A DNA stretch of 6,722 nt from Candidatus Competibacteraceae bacterium (GTDB lineage: Bacteria > Pseudomonadota > Gammaproteobacteria > Competibacterales > Competibacteraceae), in contig DPWB01000229.1 in NCBI GenBank assembly GCA_003527885.1, positions 1-6,722 of the forward strand, read 5' to 3'. How positions within the stretch are numbered: the first letter of the stretch is position 1; every line of letters begins with the position of its first letter. This document shows, piece after piece, positions 1-6,079 of this stretch. The notes under the pieces are model-generated. The model had not been told where the DNA came from, searched no databases, and was given only the letters and a program-made list of their open reading frames with translations. The position numbers were made by a program, and so were the translations under genes.

Positions 1-471
1 TTCAAGATTCTGCCCGACGCCAAGGTGCGCTGGCGCGATGTCTGGATCGGCGCGGCGGCGACCGCCGCCCTGTTCTCCCTCGGCCGCTTCCTGATCGGCT
101 GGTACCTGGGTCAGGCCGCCACCGAATCGACCTACGGCGCGGCCGGCTCTCTGGTGGCGTTGCTGATCTGGATTTACTATTCGACCCAGATTTTGTTCTT
201 GGGCGCCGAATTTACCCAGGTTTACGCGCAGACTTACGGCTCCAAAATCGAGCCGACCGAGAACGCTGTCCGCGTCACCGAACGAGAGCGCATCCAGCAA
301 GGGATGCCGAGCCAGGAAAAGGTCGCCGCCGCCACCGCACCCCATACCGTCGTCTCACAGACCGGCGGCGCGCTCTGGCCAACGGGGGGCACGCCCGTTG
401 CTGGCGCGATACTGGCCTTCCTGGTCGGGGTCCTGTTGGGTTGGCAACGCAAACCGCCCCCGGCCTGCTGA
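1..471 (+). CDS. YihY/BrkB family inner-membrane protein, 3' part (5' end outside window)
   Basis: This is the C-terminal part (156 codons) of a YihY/virulence factor BrkB family protein, a multi-pass inner-membrane family once annotated as ribonuclease BN; its molecular role is poorly defined. The frame is open from base 1 and stops at TGA 469-471, so the start lies upstream of the window. An in-frame GTG at 25 is internal to the conserved region and is not the start. Two hydrophobic segments are visible, about residues 13-37 and 47-71 of the visible part. The stretch around STYGAAGSLVALLIWIYYS and the following LGAEFTQVYA is typical of the family's last membrane helices. A polar linker of about 60 residues follows, then an extra hydrophobic segment (about 134-148, AGAILAFLVGVLLGW) and a short basic end. 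The family assignment is firm; the function is not. Confidence 0.85.
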   Translation, partial: FKILPDAKVRWRDVWIGAAATAALFSLGRFLIGWYLGQAATESTYGAAGSLVALLIWIYYSTQILFLGAEFTQVYAQTYGSKIEPTENAVRVTERERIQQGMPSQEKVAAATAPHTVVSQTGGALWPTGGTPVAGAILAFLVGVLLGWQRKPPPAC

Positions 472-540
472 AGCGGCGCGAAAATACCGCCCCATGCCAC
501 GGCGAGCACCTCTCACGACTTGACCCGTTGCGGTTTCAGG

Positions 541-568
541 TCGAGATATGCCGTAAAACGGGTAAAAT
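541..568 (+). promoter_or_regulatory. Candidate sigma70 promoter upstream of the lpxR-like gene
   Basis: TAAAAT at 563-568 matches five of six bases of the -10 consensus. TCGAGA at 541-546 matches four of six bases of the -35 consensus, with 16 nt between them. The site lies in the 150-nt gap between the yihY-like stop and the ATG at 622, about 50 nt ahead of that start. This is pattern matching by eye only. The TTGACC at 520-525 is a better -35 box but has no good -10 partner at 16-18 nt. Confidence 0.3.
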
Positions 569-621
569 CCAGCATTCGACTGACTAGAAACAGATCCGAC
601 AACCGATTCGGAGCGTATCTT

Positions 622-1605
622 ATGGTTAGATTCACCTTTATCGCCGGGTTTTTCATCCTGTTCACGGCGACCGTCAACGCCCAGCAATACCGCGATCAAG
701 GCACTTTGGGCTTTCTCGTGGAGAACGACAAATTCACCGGCACCGACGAGCACTACACCAACGGCGTCGAACTGACCTATCTCACCGCGAAAGATGATGT
801 CCCCCAGTGGTTGCGTAGCGCCGCCGTTTATCTGCCCGGCGTGCGGGAATCCGCCGCGCTGCGCACCGGTTACGTGTTGGGCCAAAGCATCTTTACACCT
901 GGCAACACCTTGACGGCCGCTCCGCTGCCGGATGACCGTCCCTACGCCGGGTGGCTGTACGGTGGGTTGGCATTGGTGGCGGAAGACGGCGGCCGGCTCG
1001 ATACCTGGGAATTGCAGTTGGGCATCGTCGGGCCTTCGGCGCGCGGCAAGGAAGTGCAAAATTCCTTTCACGATCTGATCGGTACGGACGAGGCGGCGGG
1101 TTGGGACAACCAACTGCACGACGAATTCGGCTATGCGCTGATCTACGAGCGCAAGTGGCGCAATCTGTTGGAGCATCAGGGGACCGGCCTCGGGGTGGAT
1201 GTCACCCCTTATGTCGGCGGCAGTCTGGGTAACGTGGGAACCTATCTGGAGGTCGGCGCCACCTTGCGGGTCGGCAACGATTTACCCAACGATTACGGTG
1301 CGCCCCGCATCCGCCCCAGCCTGCCCGGCTCGAATTTCTTTCTGCCGCGCGATAACTTCGGGTGGTATCTCTTTGCCGGAGCGGGCGGGCGCGCCGTCGC
1401 GTACAACATTTTTCTCGACGGCAATACCGACGGGGACAGCTTGGGCGTCGACCGCAAACCGTTCGTCGGCGAATTGCAGGCCGGCTTGGTGACCAGTATC
1501 GGTGGGGCCAGACTGGCCTACACCTACGTCTTGCGCACCCGCGAGTTCGATGGTCAGGATAAACCCGACCGCTTCGGCTCCGTCGGCTTATCGTTCAAAT
1601 TCTAA
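622..1605 (+). CDS. LpxR-like lipid A deacylase family (DUF2219) outer-membrane protein
   Basis: A 327-residue protein of the LpxR/DUF2219 family. Characterised LpxR is an outer-membrane beta-barrel that removes the 3'-acyloxyacyl chain of lipid A using Ca2+. The start is ATG 622, not the in-frame TTG at 520: GGAG at 610-613 sits 8 nt upstream, and translation then begins with a signal peptide (residues 1-20, basic then hydrophobic, ending TVNA before QQ). The mature N-terminus carries the family hallmark END-KFTGTDEHYTNGVELTY (residues 34-53); N35 and D36 would correspond to the catalytic Asn-Asp pair of LpxR. Further conserved blocks are DRPYAGWLYGGL (105-116), GPSARGKEVQNSFH (137-150) and WDNQLHDE (161-168), so H150 and E168 are active-site candidates. 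The chain ends in SFKF, the aromatic C-terminus expected for outer-membrane insertion. Family membership and location are well supported; enzymatic activity is inferred. Confidence 0.85.
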   Translation: MVRFTFIAGFFILFTATVNAQQYRDQGTLGFLVENDKFTGTDEHYTNGVELTYLTAKDDVPQWLRSAAVYLPGVRESAALRTGYVLGQSIFTPGNTLTAAPLPDDRPYAGWLYGGLALVAEDGGRLDTWELQLGIVGPSARGKEVQNSFHDLIGTDEAAGWDNQLHDEFGYALIYERKWRNLLEHQGTGLGVDVTPYVGGSLGNVGTYLEVGATLRVGNDLPNDYGAPRIRPSLPGSNFFLPRDNFGWYLFAGAGGRAVAYNIFLDGNTDGDSLGVDRKPFVGELQAGLVTSIGGARLAYTYVLRTREFDGQDKPDRFGSVGLSFKF

Positions 1606-1607
1606 TC

Positions 1608-1650
1608 TTGGCCGCTCGCGCCGCGCGCCGGTGGATCGTTGGCCGCTCGC
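1608..1650 (+). repeat. 12-bp direct repeat (31-bp spacing) between the lpxR-like gene and mazG
   Basis: TTGGCCGCTCGC occurs at 1608-1619 and again, identically, at 1639-1650. Each copy is followed by a similar GC-rich stretch ending in CGGTG, so the spacer looks like a decayed tandem duplication. CGCGCCG (1617-1623) can also pair with CGGCGCG (1652-1658). No poly-T follows, so it does not look like an intrinsic terminator. Confidence 0.6.
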
Positions 1651-1673
1651 ACGGCGCGGTGCGAAGGTGCATC

Positions 1674-2465
1674 ATGACTGATTCTTCCCCGCTGGATGCC
1701 TTATTGGAATTGATGGCCCGCTTGCGCGACCCGCAAACGGGATGCCCGTGGGATCGGGAGCAGACCTACGCGACTATCGTGCCTCACACCATCGAGGAAG
1801 CCTACGAAGTCGCCGACGCCATCGCCCGCCGGGACTGGGCGGAATTGCGGGACGAATTGGGCGATCTGCTGTTTCAGGTGGTGTTCTTCGCCCAGATCGC
1901 CCGCGAGGAGGGCCGTTTCGAGTTCGCCGACGTGGCGCGCGGCATCGTCGAGAAGATGACCCGCCGCCACCCGCACGTCTTCGCCGACGCCCGCTACACC
2001 GACGCCGCCGAACAAACCGCTGCCTGGGAACAACTGAAAGCCGCCGAAAAAGCCGAACAACCGGCTGGCGTGCTGGACGGCGTGCCGCTGGCGCTGCCGG
2101 CCTTGACCCGCGCGGTCAAACTGCAAAGGAAAGCCTCCAAGGTCGGCTTCGACTGGGGCGCGCTGGAGCCGATCCTGGCCAAGGTTCAGGAGGAAATCGC
2201 TGAAATCCGTCACGAAATCGTCTGTCATGCGCCAGCTGAGCGGCTGGCCGACGAACTGGGCGATGTGCTGTTCGCCGTCGCCAACCTGGCTCGCCACCTC
2301 AAGCTTGACCCCGAAGCGGCGCTGCGCGGAACCAACGGCAAATTCGAGCGGCGGTTTCGGCGGATCGAGCAGTGGCTGGCCGAAAAAGGCCGAACCCCCA
2401 CGCAATCGACGTTGGCGGAAATGGATGCCCTGTGGGAACGCGCCAAGCTTCACGAAAAACCATAA
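1674..2465 (+). CDS. mazG: Nucleoside triphosphate pyrophosphohydrolase MazG
   Basis: MazG hydrolyses (deoxy)nucleoside triphosphates to monophosphates and pyrophosphate in the cytoplasm; in E. coli it acts as a house-cleaning enzyme and lowers ppGpp during starvation. The protein is 263 residues, the same length as E. coli MazG. It has the two tandem MazG domains, each with the Mg2+-binding EExxE...ExxD pattern. The N-terminal copy is E41, E42, E45 with E61 and D64; the C-terminal copy is E173, E174, E177 with E194 and D197. Other family blocks are GCPWDREQT (23-31) and RRHPHVF (97-103). ATG 1674 was chosen over an in-frame upstream TTG (1608): GAAGG at 1663-1667 lies 6 nt before it, and MTDSSPLDALLELMARLRDP is the usual N-terminus. 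The following acyltransferase gene starts 9 nt after the stop, so the two are probably co-transcribed. All metal ligands are present, so it should be active. Confidence 0.96.
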   Translation: MTDSSPLDALLELMARLRDPQTGCPWDREQTYATIVPHTIEEAYEVADAIARRDWAELRDELGDLLFQVVFFAQIAREEGRFEFADVARGIVEKMTRRHPHVFADARYTDAAEQTAAWEQLKAAEKAEQPAGVLDGVPLALPALTRAVKLQRKASKVGFDWGALEPILAKVQEEIAEIRHEIVCHAPAERLADELGDVLFAVANLARHLKLDPEAALRGTNGKFERRFRRIEQWLAEKGRTPTQSTLAEMDALWERAKLHEKP

Positions 2466-2474
2466 AGCAGCGTC

Positions 2475-3650
2475 GTGGAACTCGCGCGAGAAACCTCTGA
2501 AAACAGCGACCGTTTGAGCGGTATCCACGGATTGCGGGCTATTGCCGCCTTAGCGGTCGTGGTTTTTCACGTTCAGGGTATCCACCGCTTAGCGATCCCG
2601 TCCTCTTTTTCCCTCGTTCAGACCCATTTCGGTTTGGGCGTTCAGCTTTTTTTCGTGTTGAGCGCTTTTTCGCTGTTCTTTAGCACCCAGCACCGGGTCG
2701 GCAAAACCCATTGGATTCAAGATTATTTCATCCGGCGATTTTTTAGAATTGCCCCGCTGTTTTACATCATGCTCGCCGTCTGGTTCCTGATGGCGCAGTT
2801 TAAATTCAATCAGCGCTTTCCGCTTTACGATCTGTTATTGAATGTTTCATTTCTGTTTAATTTGGTTCCAGGACGACACGACAGCATCGTATGGGCAGGC
2901 TGGACCATCGGGGTGGAAATGCTGTTTTATGCGGTATTGCCCGTGTTGCTGGTCTATGTACGGACGATCCGGCTGGCGCTGGTCCTGACCCTCACCGGCG
3001 CGACCCTCAGCATCGCCGCCCGCATGGGCTACGACGCCTCAGGTCTGCCGCTGCTGCAAAGTTACGGCCACCATGCCTTTCTGACCCAATTCGGCATCTT
3101 TTGCGGCGGGGTGCTGAGCTATTTCCTTTATGGGCGACGCACCACCTATCGATTCCTGGCCGAGAACCCCGCTCTTTACAGTACGCTGTCGGTTTGCGGG
3201 CTTGGCTCGATGATCCTGTTGCTGGCTTTACCGACGGAATCGCTGATTCTCTTTGGCAGAACCGACATTCTGGCTTGGGGGATCGCTTTTGCATTGCTGG
3301 CCGGCGGTCAGGCCAGTCGTCCGTGGCCGATTTTTGCCAATCGCTCTCTGTTTTTTGCGGGGGAACGAAGTTTCAGCATCTATCTGTTGCACCCCTTCAT
3401 TATCTACGGACTAGGGCCGGTTTATTTCAAGATCTATTTAATCTTAGGCAGCCATATCGGCATTGCCTTTATCTGCTGCGTGCTGGTCACTCTCATAGTG
3501 CTGCTCCCGGCATCCGCCATGACTTATTCGCTCATCGAAGCGCCAGGAATGAACATCGGTCGCTGGTTGATACGTCGCAATAGAGATTTGAACGGGCGGA
3601 AACACATTATTGCAAGCGCGGCCACGCCACTGCCAACCGGCGAAACCTGA
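2475..3650 (+). CDS. Acyltransferase family 3 (OafA/YrhL-like) membrane protein
   Basis: A 391-residue multi-pass inner-membrane acyltransferase of the type that O-acylates surface polysaccharides, LPS sugars or other exported glycans; the substrate cannot be read from sequence. Family blocks appear in order: LSGIHGLRAIAALAVVVFH (14-32) with the candidate catalytic H32; GVQLFFVLSAF (55-65); RRFFRIAPLFY (88-97); WTIGVEMLFY (143-152); SFSIYLLHPFI (299-309); and IEAPGMNIGR (354-363) near the end. There is no separate periplasmic SGNH domain, so this is the short, membrane-only form. The start is GTG 2475, 9 nt after the mazG stop; only a weak purine stretch (AAAGCAG) precedes it, so translation may depend on coupling to mazG. 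The coding sequence has many T-rich stretches and clearly lower GC than its neighbours (55 of 120 bases at 2641-2760 by hand count), which may reflect acquisition by transfer. Confidence is high for the family, low for the substrate. Confidence 0.92.
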   Translation: MELARETSENSDRLSGIHGLRAIAALAVVVFHVQGIHRLAIPSSFSLVQTHFGLGVQLFFVLSAFSLFFSTQHRVGKTHWIQDYFIRRFFRIAPLFYIMLAVWFLMAQFKFNQRFPLYDLLLNVSFLFNLVPGRHDSIVWAGWTIGVEMLFYAVLPVLLVYVRTIRLALVLTLTGATLSIAARMGYDASGLPLLQSYGHHAFLTQFGIFCGGVLSYFLYGRRTTYRFLAENPALYSTLSVCGLGSMILLLALPTESLILFGRTDILAWGIAFALLAGGQASRPWPIFANRSLFFAGERSFSIYLLHPFIIYGLGPVYFKIYLILGSHIGIAFICCVLVTLIVLLPASAMTYSLIEAPGMNIGRWLIRRNRDLNGRKHIIASAATPLPTGET

Positions 3651-3676
3651 AGGCTTTCGGCCGAGCAAGCATTTTT
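3638..3676 (+). terminator. Weak candidate intrinsic terminator at the end of the acyltransferase gene
   Basis: CGAAACC (3641-3647) can pair with GG-C-TTTCG (3652-3659, one bulged base), extended by CGG/CCG (3638-3640 with 3661-3663, one bulge). A run of five T follows at 3672-3676, eight nt after the stem. The bulges and the gap before the T run make this marginal. A terminator here would fit, because a new regulated unit with its own riboswitch begins about 100 nt downstream. Confidence 0.25.
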
Positions 3677-3741
3677 CGCTACCGACACGCGCGCCGCTCG
3701 CGTTTCAAGCCGGGCCGACACCCAGCGCTAAAACGCATTCA

Positions 3742-3771
3742 TTGCCAACCCCCCGTTTCTGCCGTTACTCT
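3742..3771 (+). promoter_or_regulatory. Candidate sigma70 promoter for the btuB riboswitch transcript
   Basis: TTGCCA (3742-3747, five of six -35 bases) is followed after 18 nt by TACTCT (3766-3771), which keeps the most conserved T, A and final T of the -10 box. A start site 6-9 nt further on would fall at about 3777-3780, exactly where the first strand of the riboswitch P1 stem begins (3781). This positional fit is the main support. Confidence 0.45.
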
Positions 3772-3780
3772 ATCCGCCAA

Positions 3781-3949
3781 GACGGTTCCCCCAGCGGGAT
3801 TAAAAGGGAACGCGGCGCCACCGACCTCGGTGGAAATCCGCGGCTGTCCCCGCAACTGTGAGCGGCGAGCCGGCGTTCGTACAAGGCCACTGGGCAACCG
3901 GGAAGGCCGAACGCCCGGCAACGACCCGCCAGCCAGGAGACCTGCCGTC
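3781..3949 (+). ncRNA. Cobalamin riboswitch aptamer
   Basis: A cis-acting RNA that binds a cobalamin and lowers expression of the downstream genes. Conserved parts are all visible in order. AAAAGGGAACGCGG lies at 3802-3814. GGAAATCCGCGGCTGTCCCCG lies near 3832-3852. The P5 hairpin is CCGC-AACTGTGA-GCGG (3850-3865). The GCCACTG and CCGGGAAGGC segments lie at 3886-3907. CGTTCG (3874-3879) pairs with CGAACG (3908-3913). ACGACCCGCCAGCC lies at 3921-3934, and the B12 box GCCAGGAGACCTGCC at 3932-3946. The closing P1 stem is GACGG (3781-3785) with CCGTC (3945-3949). The downstream genes, a BtuB receptor and a BtuF-like binding protein, are classical targets. The overall layout resembles the large adenosylcobalamin-type class, but the preferred cobalamin form is an inference. 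Confidence 0.96.
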
Positions 3950-4181
3950 CCAAGCGTCGCCTGCCGTCGAACGGGATTTTTCGGCGGGACGGTCCTCCGT
4001 TTCGGCGATGCGGGAAACCGAGCGTTCGCCAGCGGCCGACCGATGCCTTGTTTTAGCGAGGCGTTTTCCGCTCCTCTTTTCAAGCCGGTCAAACGGCCGG
4101 GCCAGCGCGCGTTTCCAGCAGGCGGTGAGCCGACCGTCACGGTCGGCTCGATAACAACCCTCAGCAAAAAGCGCGCTCGCC
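3950..4181 (+). promoter_or_regulatory. Structured btuB leader between aptamer and start codon (probable expression platform)
   Basis: About 230 nt without a credible gene. CCGTCCC (3945-3951), which includes the 3' strand of P1, is perfectly complementary to GGGACGG (3986-3992). P1 and this pairing cannot form together, so this could be an alternative fold for the ligand-free RNA. A bulged stem (3955-3966 with 3982-3991) competes for the same segment. Closer to btuB, AGCGCGC (4104-4110) is complementary to GCGCGCT (4171-4177), immediately before the ATG, and would enclose the hairpin at 4127-4149. There is no T run after any stem, so control at translation or by Rho is more likely than a simple intrinsic terminator. 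Pairings are seen by eye; the mechanism is inferred. Confidence 0.5.
4127..4149 (+). promoter_or_regulatory. Perfect 10-bp hairpin just upstream of btuB
   Basis: GAGCCGACCG (4127-4136) and CGGTCGGCTC (4140-4149) are exact inverted repeats with a TCA loop. The hairpin ends 32 nt before the btuB ATG and is followed by ATAACAACC rather than a T run, so it is not a standard intrinsic terminator. Its right arm can also pair with GCCGACCG at 4035-4042. The loop plus its closing base (TCAC, 4137-4140) is complementary to GTGA of the aptamer's L5 loop (3858-3861), so it is a candidate for the partner hairpin (P13) of the cobalamin riboswitch kissing interaction. Confidence 0.6.
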
Positions 4182-6077
4182 ATGAACGTTCACTTTATTC
4201 GCCCCCGTTGCCTGCTCTCCTCCTGCGCCGCACTCGGCCTGCTGGCCGGTATCGCTAACCTCGCCTCAGCGCAGGAAGAACTGCCGGAACTGGTCGTCAC
4301 CGCGACCCGCGTGCCGATCCCGCCGGAACAATCCGGCAGCGCCATCACGGTCATCAGCAGCGAGCAACTGGAACAGCGACAGATCCGCACCGTCGCCGAC
4401 GCGCTGCGCGACGTGCCGGGCGCGACGGTGAGCCGCAGCGGCGGCCCCGGCACCTTGACCGAAATTTACCTGCGCGGCGCGGAAACCAATCAAACCCTGG
4501 TGCTGATCGACGGGGTGGAGGTCAACAACCCCGACGGCGGCGCGTTCGATTTCAACAGCCTGCTGGATTTGGCAGTCGAACGGGTCGAAGTGCTGCGCGG
4601 CCCGCAAAGCGTGTTGTGGGGTAGCGCCGCCATCGGCGGCGTCATCAACATCGTCACCAAAAGCGCCGAGCGGCCGTTGCAGGCGAGCGCCCGTCTGGAA
4701 GGTGGCAGTTTCAACACCTGGCAAAGCTCCGGCAGCGTGGGCGGTCGCGGCGACCGTTACGATGCCTTGTTGAGCGGGGCGTGGCTCAAGACCGACGGCT
4801 GGTCGGCGGGTAGCGCATGGCGCGGCAACAGCGAGGACGACGGTGCACGGATCGGTTCTCTACTGTTCAAAGGCAGCGTCCGCCCCCGCGACGATCTGGA
4901 ACTGACCCTGATCGAGCGTTACACCGACAGCCGCTCGGATTTCGACGCCTTTATCGGCGGCGACCAAAAGCCTGTGGTCGACAGTCAGGATCGCGGCGAA
5001 AACCGGCAAAACGCCCTGCGCCTGCAAGGCAAATTCAGCCTGTTGGACGGCGCGTGGGAGCATCTGCTCGGCATCGCCCGCTACGACATCGACAGCACCG
5101 CCGCCGACACCGGCCTGGGCGCTTTCGACAGCGACAGCCATTCCAACCAGATCGACTACCAAAGCAACTACTTCCTGACCACGGGCGGCGCGAAGCACAC
5201 TTTTACTGCCCTCATCAAGGACAAGGAAGACGAAGCGCGCAACACCTATTTCGCCGGCAACGCGATCCGCAACACCGGCGTCGCTTTCCATTACGGGCTC
5301 GGCCTGGACGAGCGGCTGTTCCTGACCGCCGGAGTGCGCCGCGATTTCAACGACCGTTTCGACGACACCAGCACTTACCGGCTGACCGCCGCCTATCTGT
5401 GGCCCGATCTCGGCGGACGCCTGCACGCCAGCTACGGCACGGCGGTCAAAAATCCGACCCTGACCGAACTGTTCGGCTTCTCCGGCGATTTTCAGGGCAA
5501 CCCCGGCCTGCAACCGGAAGAAAGTCGCGGCTTCGACATCGGCTGGGAACAGAGCCTGCTCGACCAGAGGCTGAAATTCGACGTGACCGCCTTCGACAAC
5601 CGCATCGATAACATCATCGTCGGAGCCGGGCGCACGGTGATCAACCTGCCGGGCGAAAGCCGGGCGCGCGGGGTCGAACTGAGCGCCAGCGCCGATCTCA
5701 CCCCGGACTTGAGCGGCACGCTGGCCTACACCTTCACCGACACCGAGGATACCGACGGTCAGGAATTGCGCCGCCGCCCGCGCCACGCCGCCAGCCTCGG
5801 TCTGAATTACCGGGTCAACGACCGCGCCAACCTCAATCTGACGGTGCGCCACAACGGCTCGTTCAGCGACACCGCGTTCGATCCCGAAACCTTCGTCACC
5901 TACCCGGTCAAGCTCGACGGCTACACGCTGGTCAATCTGGCCGCCAGCTATCAGTGGGATGGCCACTGGCAATTCTTCGGGCGGGTCGAGAACCTGCTCG
6001 ACGAGCGCTACGAGGACATCCTGGGTTACAGCGGCGCCGAACGCGGGGTTTATGTCGGCGCGCGTTATCGGTTTTGA
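4182..6077 (+). CDS. btuB: BtuB-type TonB-dependent outer-membrane cobalamin receptor
   Basis: A 631-residue outer-membrane receptor, close to the 614 aa of E. coli BtuB, that would take up cobalamin using TonB-ExbBD energy. Residues 1-30 form a signal peptide ending LASA before QEELPE. A TonB-box-like ELVVTATR (36-43) follows. The plug domain spans about 38-160, with IYLRGAETNQTLVLIDGVEV (95-114) and VERVEVLRGPQSVLWGSAA (132-150), then IGGVINIVTK. The rest is a 22-strand barrel-type sequence of alternating aromatic and polar residues. It ends with GRVENLLDERYEDILGYSGA and a final RYRF, the terminal Phe needed for barrel assembly. The start ATG 4182 gives a sensible signal peptide, but no Shine-Dalgarno sequence is visible upstream. 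The cobalamin substrate is inferred mainly from the upstream riboswitch and the downstream btuF-like gene. The next gene begins 2 nt after the stop. Confidence 0.93.
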   Translation: MNVHFIRPRCLLSSCAALGLLAGIANLASAQEELPELVVTATRVPIPPEQSGSAITVISSEQLEQRQIRTVADALRDVPGATVSRSGGPGTLTEIYLRGAETNQTLVLIDGVEVNNPDGGAFDFNSLLDLAVERVEVLRGPQSVLWGSAAIGGVINIVTKSAERPLQASARLEGGSFNTWQSSGSVGGRGDRYDALLSGAWLKTDGWSAGSAWRGNSEDDGARIGSLLFKGSVRPRDDLELTLIERYTDSRSDFDAFIGGDQKPVVDSQDRGENRQNALRLQGKFSLLDGAWEHLLGIARYDIDSTAADTGLGAFDSDSHSNQIDYQSNYFLTTGGAKHTFTALIKDKEDEARNTYFAGNAIRNTGVAFHYGLGLDERLFLTAGVRRDFNDRFDDTSTYRLTAAYLWPDLGGRLHASYGTAVKNPTLTELFGFSGDFQGNPGLQPEESRGFDIGWEQSLLDQRLKFDVTAFDNRIDNIIVGAGRTVINLPGESRARGVELSASADLTPDLSGTLAYTFTDTEDTDGQELRRRPRHAASLGLNYRVNDRANLNLTVRHNGSFSDTAFDPETFVTYPVKLDGYTLVNLAASYQWDGHWQFFGRVENLLDERYEDILGYSGAERGVYVGARYRF

Positions 6078-6079
6078 AC

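Noticed and set aside
520..621. Upstream TTG start for the lpxR-like protein adding 34 residues
   Set aside because: The added stretch is basic and polar and would bury the signal peptide. ATG 622 has a GGAG at good spacing.
355..1176. Minus-strand open frame of 273 codons opposite the lpxR-like gene
   Set aside because: It covers the conserved + strand gene and the intergenic gap, with no recognisable domain; a shadow frame.
1701..2528. Minus-strand open frame of 275 codons opposite mazG
   Set aside because: Antisense to a full-length, motif-complete MazG; no family resemblance.
2891..3583. Second + strand frame of 230 codons inside the acyltransferase gene
   Set aside because: It lies in another reading frame of a gene with clear family motifs and shows no recognisable domain.
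4127..4149. Intrinsic terminator interpretation of the perfect hairpin
   Set aside because: The stem is strong, but the sequence after it is ATAACAACC, with no T run, so it was kept as a regulatory hairpin instead.
3739..4258. Several open frames on both strands across the riboswitch and btuB leader (for example 3830-4258 + and 3739-4167 -)
   Set aside because: They overlap the conserved cobalamin aptamer and hairpins, have Arg/Pro/Ser-rich compositions, and lack credible ribosome binding sites. The in-leader ATG at 4008 also has no Shine-Dalgarno, so it was not called a leader peptide.
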